In this document: positions 29,697 through 42,600 of the stretch, piece by piece | Position numbering within the stretch: position 1 is the stretch's first letter | Layout of the letters: each line of letters starts with the position of its first letter | Assembly (NCBI RefSeq): GCF_910592395.1 | Contig: NC_088312.1 | Coordinates: forward strand, 21,893,292 to 21,957,291 | Reading direction: 5' to 3' | Origin: Lineus longissimus | Lineage: Eukaryota; Nemertea; Pilidiophora; Heteronemertea; Lineidae | Length of the DNA stretch: 64,000 nt | Notes under the pieces: model-generated | Told to the model about the DNA's origin: nothing | The model's database searches: none | Seen by the model: only the letters and a program-made list of their open reading frames with translations | Program-made: the position numbers and the translations under genes

Positions 29697-32600
29697 ATGG
29701 GGAAGAAAAAGAAGGATAGCGTGGAGGTGAGTCTTGGTGGTCTCTCGGTATCAGCCCCCCCCCCCCCCCTCAATGATTCCACGATTTCCTGGTCACTGCC
29801 AAAGTTTGCCATGAAGGATGGCATCATGGGTGGGGTAAGACGGCCATACTGCGGCACCAACAAGGAGAGATTGGGCGTTGCCGCTCTGCAGTAAAATTAC
29901 TGAGGACTCCAGCAGAATGTCGGATGGAGCCGGTTTGACAATCCTGGGTATAGGCCTCCACCCTGTCCCTCCCTTGGGAACATCTGGCCAACTATTAGAA
30001 AGGTCGGGGTTGGTCGCTCTGCAAGAATCCAGTAAGGCAAGGCCCTCATTGTCTCTCCTTACCGGGCGACAGGACGAGGAGTGTCCACTGCGTCCAGAAC
30101 GTATAGTAAGGCCAGCCGGCCTGGCTTTACATGATTTTTGTCAAATATTTCAGGTGGAGTTCGACAACCTTGGGTATACTGAGCAGATCCCTCCGGTGAC
30201 CAGCACCCAGCCCACTGTGACACCAGCCGCCAAGAAACCCGCGTTCTGTGACCGCTCCGCAACTTGTTGCTGTATTTGGTTCACGTTCATTCTGGTGTTT
30301 CTCATCTACTCGGGCGTCATTGTCGGAGTCTGTGTCATATATCTCGGTAAGTGCTTCGAAATTGTTTTCTTCGGAAAAAGCTTATGGAATAAGTACACTT
30401 TACGATTTCTCACAATCTAAAGGACTATGAAAATGGTGCGGACTCCACTAGTCGAATCAGACCTGTGATCAATGTGCATCGGTGGTTGACATTTGGACAA
30501 ATAATATGCTCCCTCAGTGTGATTTTTGAAGACCGTGTTTAGCGGGATACTGCTCCCAGGCCTTGTGTTTCGTCCCCACTAAAGCGGTTATGGTTAGTTG
30601 CGACCCCAAAGCGAAGCGCTGCGCAATGTATTTACATGTTCATTGAAAACGACACTTTTGCACCCGATCTGTTTTCAAATTTTATTACTAATTCAAGAAA
30701 CATTTAATCAAATTGCAGTATATGGTGGCAGCATCCCTAGGGCAGACCACCATCCAGGTCCTTCTGAACCCACGAACCCCCCGCCCGTCTTCACGACGCC
30801 TCAAGCCTTCACAGGCTCGTTGGTAATAGACCAACCATGGGACACAGCCCTCTCAAACCAGAACTCGGCCTACTACAAACTGTTCACAGAATCGGTACAA
30901 AATCAGGTGAGCGTCTTTCAATAACGTATATGACAAGAATACGAATTTCTTCCAACCTCCTTCCAACCTTTTAGACAATTGATGACAACATTTCTATTTC
31001 AGATATCCAGTGCTCTAAAAGGGTTCCCCGATCCGGCTATTGAGAATGCAGACGTCAAAATAACTGGCATAGGGTAAGATGTTCTTTGGCGATGCTAAGT
31101 GGCGGGGTTTTTTGGGAGGGGGACCTATAGGTCCAAGGCAAGTTGGCCCCAACAATCTGCTATTAACACACTGGCGATTTGTGAATAGGATTCGGAGAAT
31201 GTAAGGGCTAGTTTACCCCCAAACCCCCTCCTTTTAACCTTACATATCCAATGTTATAATTTGATAACATAACTTGTAAACTCCTTCCATTTCCAAAAAT
31301 GTCAGAGGCAACCCTAACGTCCAGATCTCAAAATTTATGCTACCTATGTATTACTTTTGGCTCAATGAAAAGTATAGGCCTACTCAAACATGCATGATTC
31401 TTTTTACTCCACACATCCTTGGAGTCGCTGTTAATGATAACGGTTTTCGCCATGTTTTTACTGTTCTCATAGGCAAGGTAGTGTGGTGGTCCAGTTCTTA
31501 CTACAAATCAAGACTGGCCTGCGCAGTTACACAACTAAACCCGACCAAGCGATCAAGGCGCACATCAAGCAGAACTGGATGCGAGTTAGCCTTTTTAAAC
31601 TGATGGATGATTCCTTGACAGTCGGGGCAAGAGTAGTGTGTGAGGAGAGACCAGAGTGTACCGACAAGACTTGTGTTGACATCCAGCAAGGTTGCATCAA
31701 GGGCAAGGTCAGGAGCCTCGATGTGGGTCAAGGCCAGGTCAAGGTCAGACAGTATCTGGGAGTGCCATTCGCAGAGCCACCTGTTGGGAAGTTACGTTTT
31801 GCTGACCCGCGGCCAGCGAAAGCTTGGGGTGAGCAAAATTGTTATTACATTGATTGGAAGTGAAGCAACGTTTTCTCAAGTGAACAACAATGTACAGTGC
31901 TCGAAAAATCTTTTTGAGTTCTTTAAACACACTTAGTAGTAGTAGACGCTAAGTTGAGGCATGGAGTGCATGCGTCATGCAGGAAGACTTCTCTCATTTG
32001 AAGGAAGTAAGCATAGCTTCAGAAGTATAAAGAATGAATAATAGGCCTATTCCCGAGCAGACGATGTAACATTCAAGGATGAAATAATAATGCCTTGTCT
32101 GCAGCTAATAGTGTAGCAGTTTTAAATGTCCATGGATAAAATGCCCTGGGGACAAATGATTTTCAAGGGACGTTGCATGGGTACAGCATGTGCGAATTCA
32201 GATGATTTTTTTTCTAGACGGAGTCTTAGACGCCACCAACTACGGCCCTGCCTGCATTCTTCCAGTGGACGAAATATACCCCAAGACTTTCTGGTCCACG
32301 TGGATGTGGAACCCGCCTGGGAACAGAAGTGAAGACTGCCTTCAACTCAACGTCTTTGTTCCTGAAGGTGCCAAGAACGCATCTGTCCTGGTGAGTAAAA
32401 AACCAAAAAAACTCACCTGAATCGACATTCTACGGTCCCTGCGCGATAGTGTGGCATATGAACGTTCCATATGAATGGACCTTTGGCGCCTGACCCCATA
32501 TCTGTGGACCCCGTAGCAGACCCGGCTTGGGGACGTTGTTGGAGACTTAGAAGTTCTAGATCGTGACAACCAAGGAGAAAGAAAGGAATTTTAACGTCAC

Positions 32601-35600
32601 TCGTATAACCGAGGTGCAAGTGGAACGCATGTGTAATGATATATGAAACATAGGTGCCTGCTTGGCATTCTGATTTGGAGCCTCTAGAGCTCGCAGTAAC
32701 GCCAGTTTTCTCCGCAAACCGATTGGTCACACGAAAAAGGGTTCTTGAGAGGTGCTTTTGAGAACCCGTGAGTGCTTAGGGGTTCTGCCAAGAACCTTGT
32801 GGTGTGACGGCTCTTCTGAAACGTCGACAGGGTGCTTCGTATAGCACCCTCGGTCTTGTCAGGTTCCATATTGAACCTTATCCAAGGAGAAGGTTCAATA
32901 ATGAAGCCTGAGGTTCCTCATGATCCCTACAGAAACAAAAAGGGTGCTACACGATCAGGTTCGATGAAGAACTATGGTGACAGCAGGTCGTCGCTGCGAC
33001 AGCCGTGTTGTCCGTAAACAAGATATATTTTTGTCTCACTCACACTGCAGGCATATCTTGTTCTGATATTCAGGTTTGGATATTCGGCGGTGGATTCTAT
33101 AGTGGTTCGGCTGTTCTTACCTTCTATGATGGGTCGGTGCTAGCAGTCAGCCAACAGGTAGTCGTGGTCACCATGAACTACCGCGTTGGAATGTTGGGAT
33201 TCCTTAGTACAGGAGATGGAAGAATCAGGGGTAAGTAATTGTTCTTCTGTCTTTTCCTCTTCTTCTTCTTCCTCTCCGCGTCATGTAGGTGCCTCCGATC
33301 TTTACACTCCGGACGCCGTGGACCGGCTTCGTCCTGTCGCATCGAGGAAAGACGATCAGGATAACGAAGTGGGCGGCATGGGAGTCTACCGATCCTTTGC
33401 CGAACCATCTCAAACGACCCTGATGTCTCGACATCAGTAGGTTAAGGGTCCAGTTCTAAGGCAATGCTTCAGGGGATGGGGGAGGGGGGGGGCGGTCTCT
33501 ACATACAACACTTTCAATAATTCAGGAAACTTCGGGCTGAAAGACCAACTTCTCGCTTTGCAATGGGTGCGCGACAACATCGCTGATCTTGGTGGCAATC
33601 CTGACTCAGTGACGCTGTTTGGCGAGAGTGCCGGTGGGGCGAGCGTCGGCTTCCATATGATGTCCCCGCTGAGTCAAGGTCTGTTCCAGCGTGGGGTCAT
33701 CCACAGTGCCTCTCCGGGGGCGCGGTGGGCCTACATGACCCCATCTCAGGCGATGAAGAGAAGTGACGCTATGTTTCAGAAGTTTAACTGCAACCAACCA
33801 GATACAGAAAAGCTACTGGAGTGTTTGAGGTGAGCGTTTGTGGATAGACTGCCGGATTCGCGGTGTAGCAGATGGGTTTGAGGTTGAAGAGGACATCTTC
33901 TCGGTGCGTTTTGATTCTTCTATACTGACTCCCGAGGTGTGTGCAAGGAATCAATATGTGTAGTACTGTACACTTGATGTTGAACGTTGCCGAAAAACGT
34001 GTTAGTACCCTTTTTTAAACACCACATTCGCATTATATAGAGAGGCAAACTGAATGTGTATGTGGTTGAAAAATGTCTGAGACGGTCAAGAGAAGCTGCA
34101 AGGGAACACGCAACTCACATGACCCATTGTTTCTCATTTTCTATGAAAAAGTGGGTCAATATTGGAAGTGCGAAGGCCTGAAAAAAACCTGGTAGCATTT
34201 GTAACCTCCTTTTCAGGGCTCTGAAGGCAGAAGATATTGGTAATGACTGGAATGACTACATCGTTACCAATATACTCATGTTCGCATGGGTACCAACCAT
34301 CGATGGTGAATTCATACCCGACGACCCATTCGAAATGACGAGGAAAGGTTTCCCAAGCGACGCAGAGCTGATGATCGGTTTCAACAAAGATGAAGGAACG
34401 TTTTGGAACCTGTATGCATATCCTCAGCTCACGAAAGACAAGGCGTACTGTCCACTCTCGGCAGAAGAGTTTGATAGAGCCGCTAGGTCCGCCTTGTCAA
34501 CCTTCCCGCGGGATGTCCAGGATGATGTCGTAAGGATGTACTCAAAAGACATCACAGACGGCAACTCCAGGACTGTCGCACTGGATCGCATCACTGGAGA
34601 ATTCCTCAGCTTTTCGTGCCCCACTGCCCTATTCGCCAACGCGTTCTCTGACGGTGGGACCGCGAAGAAGGTTTACATGTATAAACTGGACTACCGCGCT
34701 TCGAATGAGATGTGGCCGGAATGGATGGGAGTGATTCACGGCGCTGACATTCAGGTTAGTCTTGCCATAACCGGTGTATCTTCTAATCAGGTATCAAAGA
34801 AACAAACTCAGTAAATATCATGAAGTGGCGGAGCGGCACTGTCTCTAAACTACATATACTCCTATGAACTAAACCCGGACGCAGAATCCGGGCTCGTCTC
34901 TCCTTCTCCCCATGGAAAGAAGTACATGTATGTAGGCCCCCATAGGCTGACGAATGAGCTGCCTCTGGCGCTCACAATAAACAATCATAGTTTGAAGGGA
35001 ACAACTTGCGCACGGGACCAAGGTGGCTGGACGGTAGTACTCATGGTTGCCAGCATTCGCCGCCACATGTAGTGTCGCATGTGATTTTTGCTAGATTTTT
35101 GCAGATTGGATTTGGACAGAGCTTGCAAATTCCAGGTAGGCTATACAGGTAGGCCTACATGTTCCACTGTCCTGTTTATTGCAGAGTGATAATTTTTCAA
35201 TGATTCTGTTTGGTGAAATTCCGTCAAAATACGCAACTTTCCTTTCTAGTGGTTTTTTGGCACTCCGCTGAATCAAGATTACATTGACCTCCACAAAAGT
35301 CAACACAACGTCTCAGACTACACCGCCGCTGAGAAAACCCTCGCGAGGAAGATTACTACCTTCCTTGGATCATTTGCAAAAACTGGGTATTTGATGACAC
35401 CTTTCCCTTCCCATGCGGAATTACTTTTGAGACTCTATCAACAAACTAAGGTTCAAAACATTGCCAACCTCACTAGCCAGGGTGGCGAGCATCCGTATAA
35501 TACGTCACGCCGGTTTTCGTCGTTACGGGACTCCGCCACGGCCGCAAACTCCCCTGTACATGTTCATGTACTTTTATACAAAGAACTTATTCTCGAAGGA

Positions 35601-36008
35601 TTCAAGCCCTTTTTTCAGAAGACATAGAAACGAAATCTTTACAGATGAATAACTGATAAGTAAACTTGGATGATTGCGCCCAAAACATCCTACGTCTTCT
35701 CAAATGAGCGGGTTTGTAATACGCCGCGTATCGAGCTTTGTAGTTCTCTGACAGCGAAGCTGGGGGCGGCTGTAAGTATCAAATGACCTATTCGTATTGT
35801 TTTTACATGCAGCACCCCAAGCAGCCAAGGTGACCCAGCTTGGCCAAAGTACGATACAACAAGTTACCAGGGGTTGCGAATCACCCCGACAGGGACCTTG
35901 GAGACGATGACGGTTAACGAGGGAACAAGATGCTCCACCCTGTGGCAATATCAGAAAACAGATGATTGTTGTGATCTAAACACAGGTAGAATATTAGTCA
36001 CTAGATAA
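29697..36008 (+). CDS. Membrane-anchored SEA-domain cholinesterase-like enzyme (copy 1)
   Basis: Eleven exons: 29697-29726, 30154-30346, 30719-30906, 31003-31073, 31473-31828, 32218-32390, 33074-33230, 33526-33829, 34217-34754, 35250-35386 and 35813-36008 (780 residues). Splice phases agree throughout; the exon-10 donor GTATTT is weak. There is no cleavable signal: a cytosolic tail starting MGKKKK precedes one membrane helix (about residues 48-74, with a CCC cluster at its edge), making a type II protein. Next are a Pro/Thr stalk and a SEA domain (about 92-190) with the exact self-cleavage motif GSVVV (Gly163-Ser164). The rest is a full alpha/beta-hydrolase of cholinesterase type. The triad is Ser424 (GESAG), Glu550 (KDEGT) and His665 (IHGAD). 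The choline-binding tryptophan motif MWNP is kept. Neuroligins lack such a triad, so hydrolase activity is likely; the substrate is unknown. The reading frame ends nine codons into a possible intron (GTAGAA at 35986), so a further exon is possible. Confidence 0.82.
32695..32995. repeat. Repeat-rich hairpin segment in intron of esterase 1
   Basis: Dense inverted short repeats built on GGTTCT and AGAACC, plus AGGGTGC-TCGTATA-GCACCCT, with possible outer ends GGTCACACG and GGTGTGACG. It looks like a degenerate DNA-transposon or MITE fragment inside intron 6. Boundaries are uncertain. Confidence 0.4.
33325..33400 (+). repeat. Dispersed repeat shared with POLQ intron
   Basis: The blocks CATCGAGGAA, GACGATCAGGAT and GCATGGGAGTCTA recur at 52269-52340 as CATCGAGGAA, GACAATCAGGAT and GCATAGGAGTCTA. 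A dispersed repeat of unknown class, here in intron 7 of esterase 1. Confidence 0.55.
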
Positions 36009-36691
36009 TGCAGTGCTCGCTCAGTTCATACTGAACTTCCAGGGGTATTTCCTCCGTAGGGTCAAGATGGCTCAGGTAAGATAACGGGCCAAAGACATTT
36101 TGGAGTTAGGTCATATTTGTTGCATGCGATCACAGCGACAAAATCTCTCGCCGTTTGCGAGGCGATCTAACCACGAAGACATACCTATTTTATTTAAACG
36201 GAACAATCGTCTGCATAAATTTGAAGAACACAAAGCAGAAGTCAACATAGACATCTGAAGTTATGAGAAAATATGCAGAACTGGAAAATGAAATGTCCAT
36301 AAGAAGGTTATATTAACCAGTGTGGGGATTCGGACAGTGTCAGCAAATCACTTGGAAGCACAGGCAGATTCAACCGCGAATATTTCCTGTTCTATGGCAC
36401 TCGATGTGGATTTGCTGGTTGGTATTTCTGGATGATAGCTATCATCTGTTAATAGGTTTATAATGATGAAGATATCCTGAATAAGTAGATAAATCAGTGT
36501 TTTTGTATCTCTATGACAAATTGATGGCACAATTTGCGCTTATTTCTACCATAATTGCCAACGTGATTACGAGGGCTAGGTTCAAACCGTTTTATAAAGA
36601 CTAGTGACAAAATGCAAAAAAATATACGGCAGACTGTCTGCTAGCGAAATACGGCTACAAACCATTTCGTCGGGACATTCGAAACGGCAAT
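36009..36691. other. Intergenic region between the two SEA-esterase genes
   Basis: 683 bases without a recognised gene. It contains a partial copy (about 36125-36175, minus) of the flank that accompanies the EGF gene exon-5 duplication. It should also hold the poly(A) site of esterase 1 and the promoter of esterase 2, but no AATAAA or TATA element stands out. Confidence 0.45.
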
Positions 36692-39600
36692 ATGTACATG
36701 TATCTCTTCTCTCTCATCTCGGCATTCCTACTGCTCAAGGTGCACGGACACGGTAAGCCTTAACCAGTTCGACACTAAGTTAATGCCCTTGATCTTCCAT
36801 ACTGCATTGTACGCCTCTTGGCCAACTACTGTGTAGGCGCTATTTAGTCGGTTTTGGTGCGTCTGTTTCAAATATAGACCGATATACATGTTGAACATTT
36901 GTACAGGCGCCCTTTAACCGGTACACAGTATTATGCGGTGTCGACGTACGGCATGCCTATTTACCCGTGGGCCGGAACAGCAACAACCGGCTTAAACACG
37001 ACAATACAGTACATGACATTGTATAGCTTGTGGTCGAGATAGAGCAAAATTCTGCTTTTGAGGTATTCTTGATTTTCCGCTTTGGAAATGCGTCAATATA
37101 CACAATTATTGCGATTACCCAATATTGGTTAGGCAGGCAGAAAAAGGAAGGAAGGTAGCAAAAAACCAAAAGAATTAAAAGTTTGGGCTATTGTTTATGG
37201 GTAATATAATGATACATCATCAGTCGATAGAAAGGTCCACATTTTCTTCCAGGGCACCGATATAGCACTTTTGGTGGCTCGCTGACCGTCTCTGATGAGG
37301 GGTTTCCCTGGAAAGACACTCTTCTCGATACGAACTCGCCATACTATGATGCCTACAGCCGCATCATAAAGCAAGAGGTATTATTTTATCAGTCAGGATA
37401 GAGTATTTAGAAGATTCCTTTATTCATGTCATCCGATGTTATTAGATGCATATTTCTCGCTCACCTATCCACCGATAAACCACCCTAAGGCACCTATTCC
37501 ATAGAGGTATACGGTATACTACACTATACGCGAACAATGGCTTTACAAAGGGTGCATGACCATGAAACTATTGTTCGCGTATAGTATAGTAGGCACCTAT
37601 TCCATAGAGCTATACCCTATACTATACTATACGCGAACAATGGCTTCACAAAGGGTGCATGACCATGAAACTATTGTTCGCGTATAGTATAGTATAGGGT
37701 ATAGCTCTATGGAATAGGTGCCTTAGGCACCTATTCCATAGAGCTATACCCCATACTATACTATACGCGAACAATGGCTTCACAAAGGGTGCATGACCAT
37801 GAAACTATTGTTCGCGTATAGTATAGTATAGGGTATAGCTCTATGGAATAGGTGCCTTAGGCACCTATTCCATAGAGCTATACCCTATACTATACTATAC
37901 TATACGAGGCACCTTCTCCATAGAGCTATACCCTATACTACACTATTGTTCGCGTATAGTATAGTATACTATACTATACGAGGCACCTTCTCCATAGAGC
38001 TATACCCTATACTACACTATACGCGAACAATGGCTTCACAAAGGGTGCATGACCATGAAACTATTGTTCGCGTATAGTATAGTGTAGTGTAGTGTAGTGT
38101 AGTGTAGTGTAGTGTAGTGTAGTGTAGTGTAGTGTAGTGTAGTGTAGTGTAGTGTAGTGTAGTGTAGTGTAGTGTAGTGTAGTGTAGTGTAGTGTAGTGT
38201 AGTGTAGTGTAGTGTAGTGTAGTGTAGTGTAGTGTAGTGTAGTGTAGTGTAGTGTAGTGTAGTGTAGTGTAGTGTAGTGTAGTGTAGTGTAGTGTAGTGT
38301 AGTGTAGTGTAGTGTAGTGTAGTGTAGTGTAGTGTAGTGTAGTGTAGTGTAGTGTAGTGTAGTGTAGTGTAGTGTAGTGTAGTGTAGTGTAGTGTAGTGT
38401 AGTGTAGTGTAGTGTAGTGTAGTGTAGTGTAGTGTAGTGTAGTGTAGTGTAGTGTAGTGTAGTGTAGTGTAGTGTAGTGTAGTGTAGTGTAGTGTAGTGT
38501 AGTGTAGTGTAGTGTAGTGTAGTGTAGTGTAGTGTAGTGTAGTGTAGTGTAGTGTAGTGTAGTGTAGTGTAGTGTAGTGTAGTGTAGTGTAGTGTAGTGT
38601 AGTGTAGTGTAGTGTAGTGTAGTGTAGTGTAGTGTAGTGTAGTGTAGTGTAGTGTAGTGTAGTGTAGTGTAGTGTAGTGTAGTGTAGTGTAGTGTAGTGT
38701 AGTGTAGTGTAGTGTAGTGTAGTGTAGTGTAGTGTAGTGTAGTGTAGTGTAGTGTAGTGTAGTGTAGTGTAGTGTAGTGTAGTGTAGTGTAGTGTAGTGT
38801 AGTGTAGTGTAGTGTAGTGTAGTGTAGTGTAGTGTAGTGTAGTGTAGTGTAGTGTAGTGTAGTGTAGTGTAGTGTAGTGTAGTGTAGTGTAGTGTAGTGT
38901 AGTGTAGTGTAGTGTAGTGTAGTGTAGTGTAGTGTAGTGTAGTGTAGTGTAGTGTAGTATAGTATAGTATAGTATAGTATAGTATAGTATAGTATAGTAT
39001 AGTATAGTATAGTATAGTATAGTATAGTATAGTATAGTATAGTATAGTATAGTATAGTATAGTATAGTATAGTATAGTATAGTATAGTATAGTATAGTAT
39101 AGTATAGTATAGTATAGTATAGTATAGTATAGTATAGTATAGTATAGTATAGTATAGTATAGTATAGTATAGTATAGTATAGTATAGTATAGTATAGTAT
39201 AGTATAGTATAGTATAGTATAGTATAGTATAGTATAGTATAGTATAGTATAGTATAGTATAGTATAGTATAGTATAGTATAGTATAGTATAGTATAGTAT
39301 AGTATAGTATAGTATAGTATAGTATAGTATAGTATAGTATAGTATAGTATAGTATAGTATAGTATAGTATAGTATAGTATAGTATAGTATAGTATAGTAT
39401 AGTATAGTATAGTATAGTATAGTATAGTATAGTATAGTATAGTATAGTATAGTATAGTATAGTATAGTATAGTATAGTATAGTATAGTATAGTATAGTAT
39501 AGTATAGTATAGTATAGTATAGTATAGTATAGTATAGTATAGTATAGTATAGTATAGTATAGTATAGTATAGTATAGTATAGTATAGTATAGTATAGTAT

Positions 39601-42600
39601 AGTATAGTATAGTATAGTATAGTATAGTATAGTATAGTATAGTATAGTATAGTATAGTATAGTATAGTATAGTATAGTATAGTATAGTATAGTATAGTAT
39701 AGTATAGTATAGTATAGTATAGTATAGTATAGTATAGTATAGTATAGTATAGTATAGTATAGTATAGTATAGTATAGTATAGTATAGTATAGTATAGTAT
39801 AGTATAGTATAGTATAGTATAGTATAGTATAGTATAGTATAGTATAGTATAGTATAGTATAGTATAGTATAGTATAGTATAGTATAGTATAGTATAGTAT
39901 AGTATAGTATAGTATAGTATAGTATAGTATAGTATAGTATAGTATAGTATAGTATAGTATAGTATAGTATAGTATAGTATAGTATAGTATAGTATAGTAT
40001 AGTATAGTATAGTATAGTATAGTATAGTATAGTATAGTATAGTATAGTATAGTATAGTATAGTATAGTATAGTATAGTATAGTATAGTATAGTATAGTAT
40101 AGTATAGTATAGTATAGTATAGTATAGTATAGTATAGTATAGTATAGTATAGTATAGTATAGTATAGTATAGTATAGTATAGTATAGTATAGTATAGTAT
40201 AGTATAGTATAGTATAGTATAGTATAGTATAGTATAGTATAGTATAGTATAGTATAGTATAGTATAGTATAGTATAGTAGTATAGTATAGTATAGTATAG
40301 TATAGTATAGTATAGTATAGTATAGTATAGTATAGTATAGTATAGTATAGTATAGTATAGTATAGTATAGTATAGTATAGTATAGTATAGTATAGTATAG
40401 TATAGTATAGTATAGTATAGTATAGTATAGTATAGTATAGTATAGTATAGTATAGTATAGTATAGTATAGTATAGTATAGTATAGTATAGTATAGTATAG
40501 TATAGTATAGTATAGTATAGTATAGTATAGTATAGTATAGTATAGTATAGTATAGTATAGTATAGTATAGTATAGTATAGTATAGTATAGTATAGTATAG
40601 TATAGTATAGTATAGTATAGTATAGTATAGTATAGTATAGTATAGTATAGTATAGTATAGTATAGGGTATAGCTCTATGGAATAGGTGCCTATGGCACCT
40701 ATTCCATAGAGGTATACGGTATACTACACTATACGCGAACAATGGCTTCACAAAGGGTGCATGACCATGAAACTATTGTTCGCGTATAGTATAGTATAGG
40801 GTATAGCTCTATGGAATAGGTGCCTATGGCACCTATTCCATAGAGGTATACGGTATACTACACTATACGCGAACAATGGCTTCACAAAGGGTGCATGACC
40901 ATGAAACTATTGTTCGCGTATAGTATAGTATAGGGTATAGCTCTATGGAATAGGTGCCTAAGGGTTGCTTAGTTTCGATGACGAGGCGGAGTACATCAAC
41001 CACAACTCAATAAAGGAAATTTCTCCAGGTACATGTAGATGGTTGGGCGTCTCTTAATAACTTAGGTTTAGGATACGATCACTTAAAAGCTACCCGAAGC
41101 ACATGAAAATATCATACACGATGAAACTCTTGACGATGAAGTCACCATGTTTAACAATGTTAAATTCTTTGTTTTAGTTGAAGACGACATTAAGTGCTTA
41201 CAAAGATCCCGGGATACAGACAGCGAGTATAAAAGTTCTTGGTTTCGGGTTAGTTGACGACGGAGCTCAGGAACGTGCGCATGGATTACGGGAACACAAT
41301 ACCTTAGACTTACTCGAGACGCCTGCAATCCCTATTTCGTCTTGACAGAAGCAGTCTATTGACTTATTTACACATAGCAGGCGTGTTGCAAATATGTTGC
41401 TTGAGTTAGATCCTTCAAAATTCTTTTTCCTCTGTCATGTCTTTCATCATCAGACGTCCTGTCACTCTATTGGGCTTTTACAAGGATAATCTTTTTATCC
41501 ATTGAAGGGCTGGGAGTGTGACTGCATACTTCGACCTGACCACAAAACATTACCTAAAAGGGACGGATGCTGAAGTGGCTAAGGCTTTAGCCTCTTACAT
41601 TGCTGGCTATTGGACTGGGGGCATGAAGATAGACAAGAAGACAATAAGCGTGTCTCCAAAAACAGGTAAGGGTTTACCACAATATGAAACGGAAAAATGT
41701 ACTCCATGTGATTGGTCAGTTATGAAGACAGCACCGGTGAGGCAGGATTCAGAGCTCTTCATTAGCCAATACGACCGGAAGTGGGACAAAATGTTGGTTC
41801 CGGGTATTTCCCAATACCCGTTTAAACGAAGCAAACGTTCAAATAGCTGTGAAAATTTCAACGATTTTGTAATAGGCCTACATTTCAAGCAGCATGATAC
41901 GTGAGATGACGGGCGAGTGCATCTTTTTTCAGCACTAGATTCAAGCACACTAAAAGCTATTTCAGAGCGCTATTCCCAGCCGTTCACAGGTCACCAGTAC
42001 ACAATCATGAATATTATTTCCTCTTTTTCAGTTTGCTCAACAAGCTCAGAATGTGAAGGCAAACCCTGCGTCAACTCCAGGAATGGCTGCGTCAAGGGCA
42101 AGGTCAGGAGCCTTGATGTGGGAAAGGGCGAGGTCAAGGTCAACCAGTTCTTCAATATACCTTTCGCACAGCCACCTGTTGGGAAATTACGATTCGCTGA
42201 TCCTTTGCCAGCCAAGTCATGGGGTAAGACTGGAGTGACCGAGTTTAGATTTCGAATGTATTGTTCACATTTCTTCTGTCTATCAGACTTTATTAAAATT
42301 GAGATGGGCCTGCAGTTCACAAAGACCAGCAGAGCAACTTAAGGATGGGAAGAAAATATTGCACGAGTGCAACACCAGTTTTTCCTAATGAGCAAGACAG
42401 AACCGTGCGAAAACGCCGCTGCCAAACATACCATTGCACTACTTCTCCATACATGTTCTCTTCTTTTTACTCGCATAACATTCGCATACGTCTATGGTTA
42501 TTTCTTATTTCTCAAACTCTAACGGGATACATTACAATAGAAGCAACCCAGCCTGCAAGTGATGACTCGGCTATGCATTAACAAGTTTAGCGGCCACCCC

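Noticed and set aside
38061-40751. 896-codon open frame on the minus strand (ILYYT and LHYTT repeats)
   Set aside because: It is only the translation of the AGTGT and AGTAT pentamer array, which has no stop codon on that strand. It has no gene signals and lies in an intron of the second SEA-esterase.
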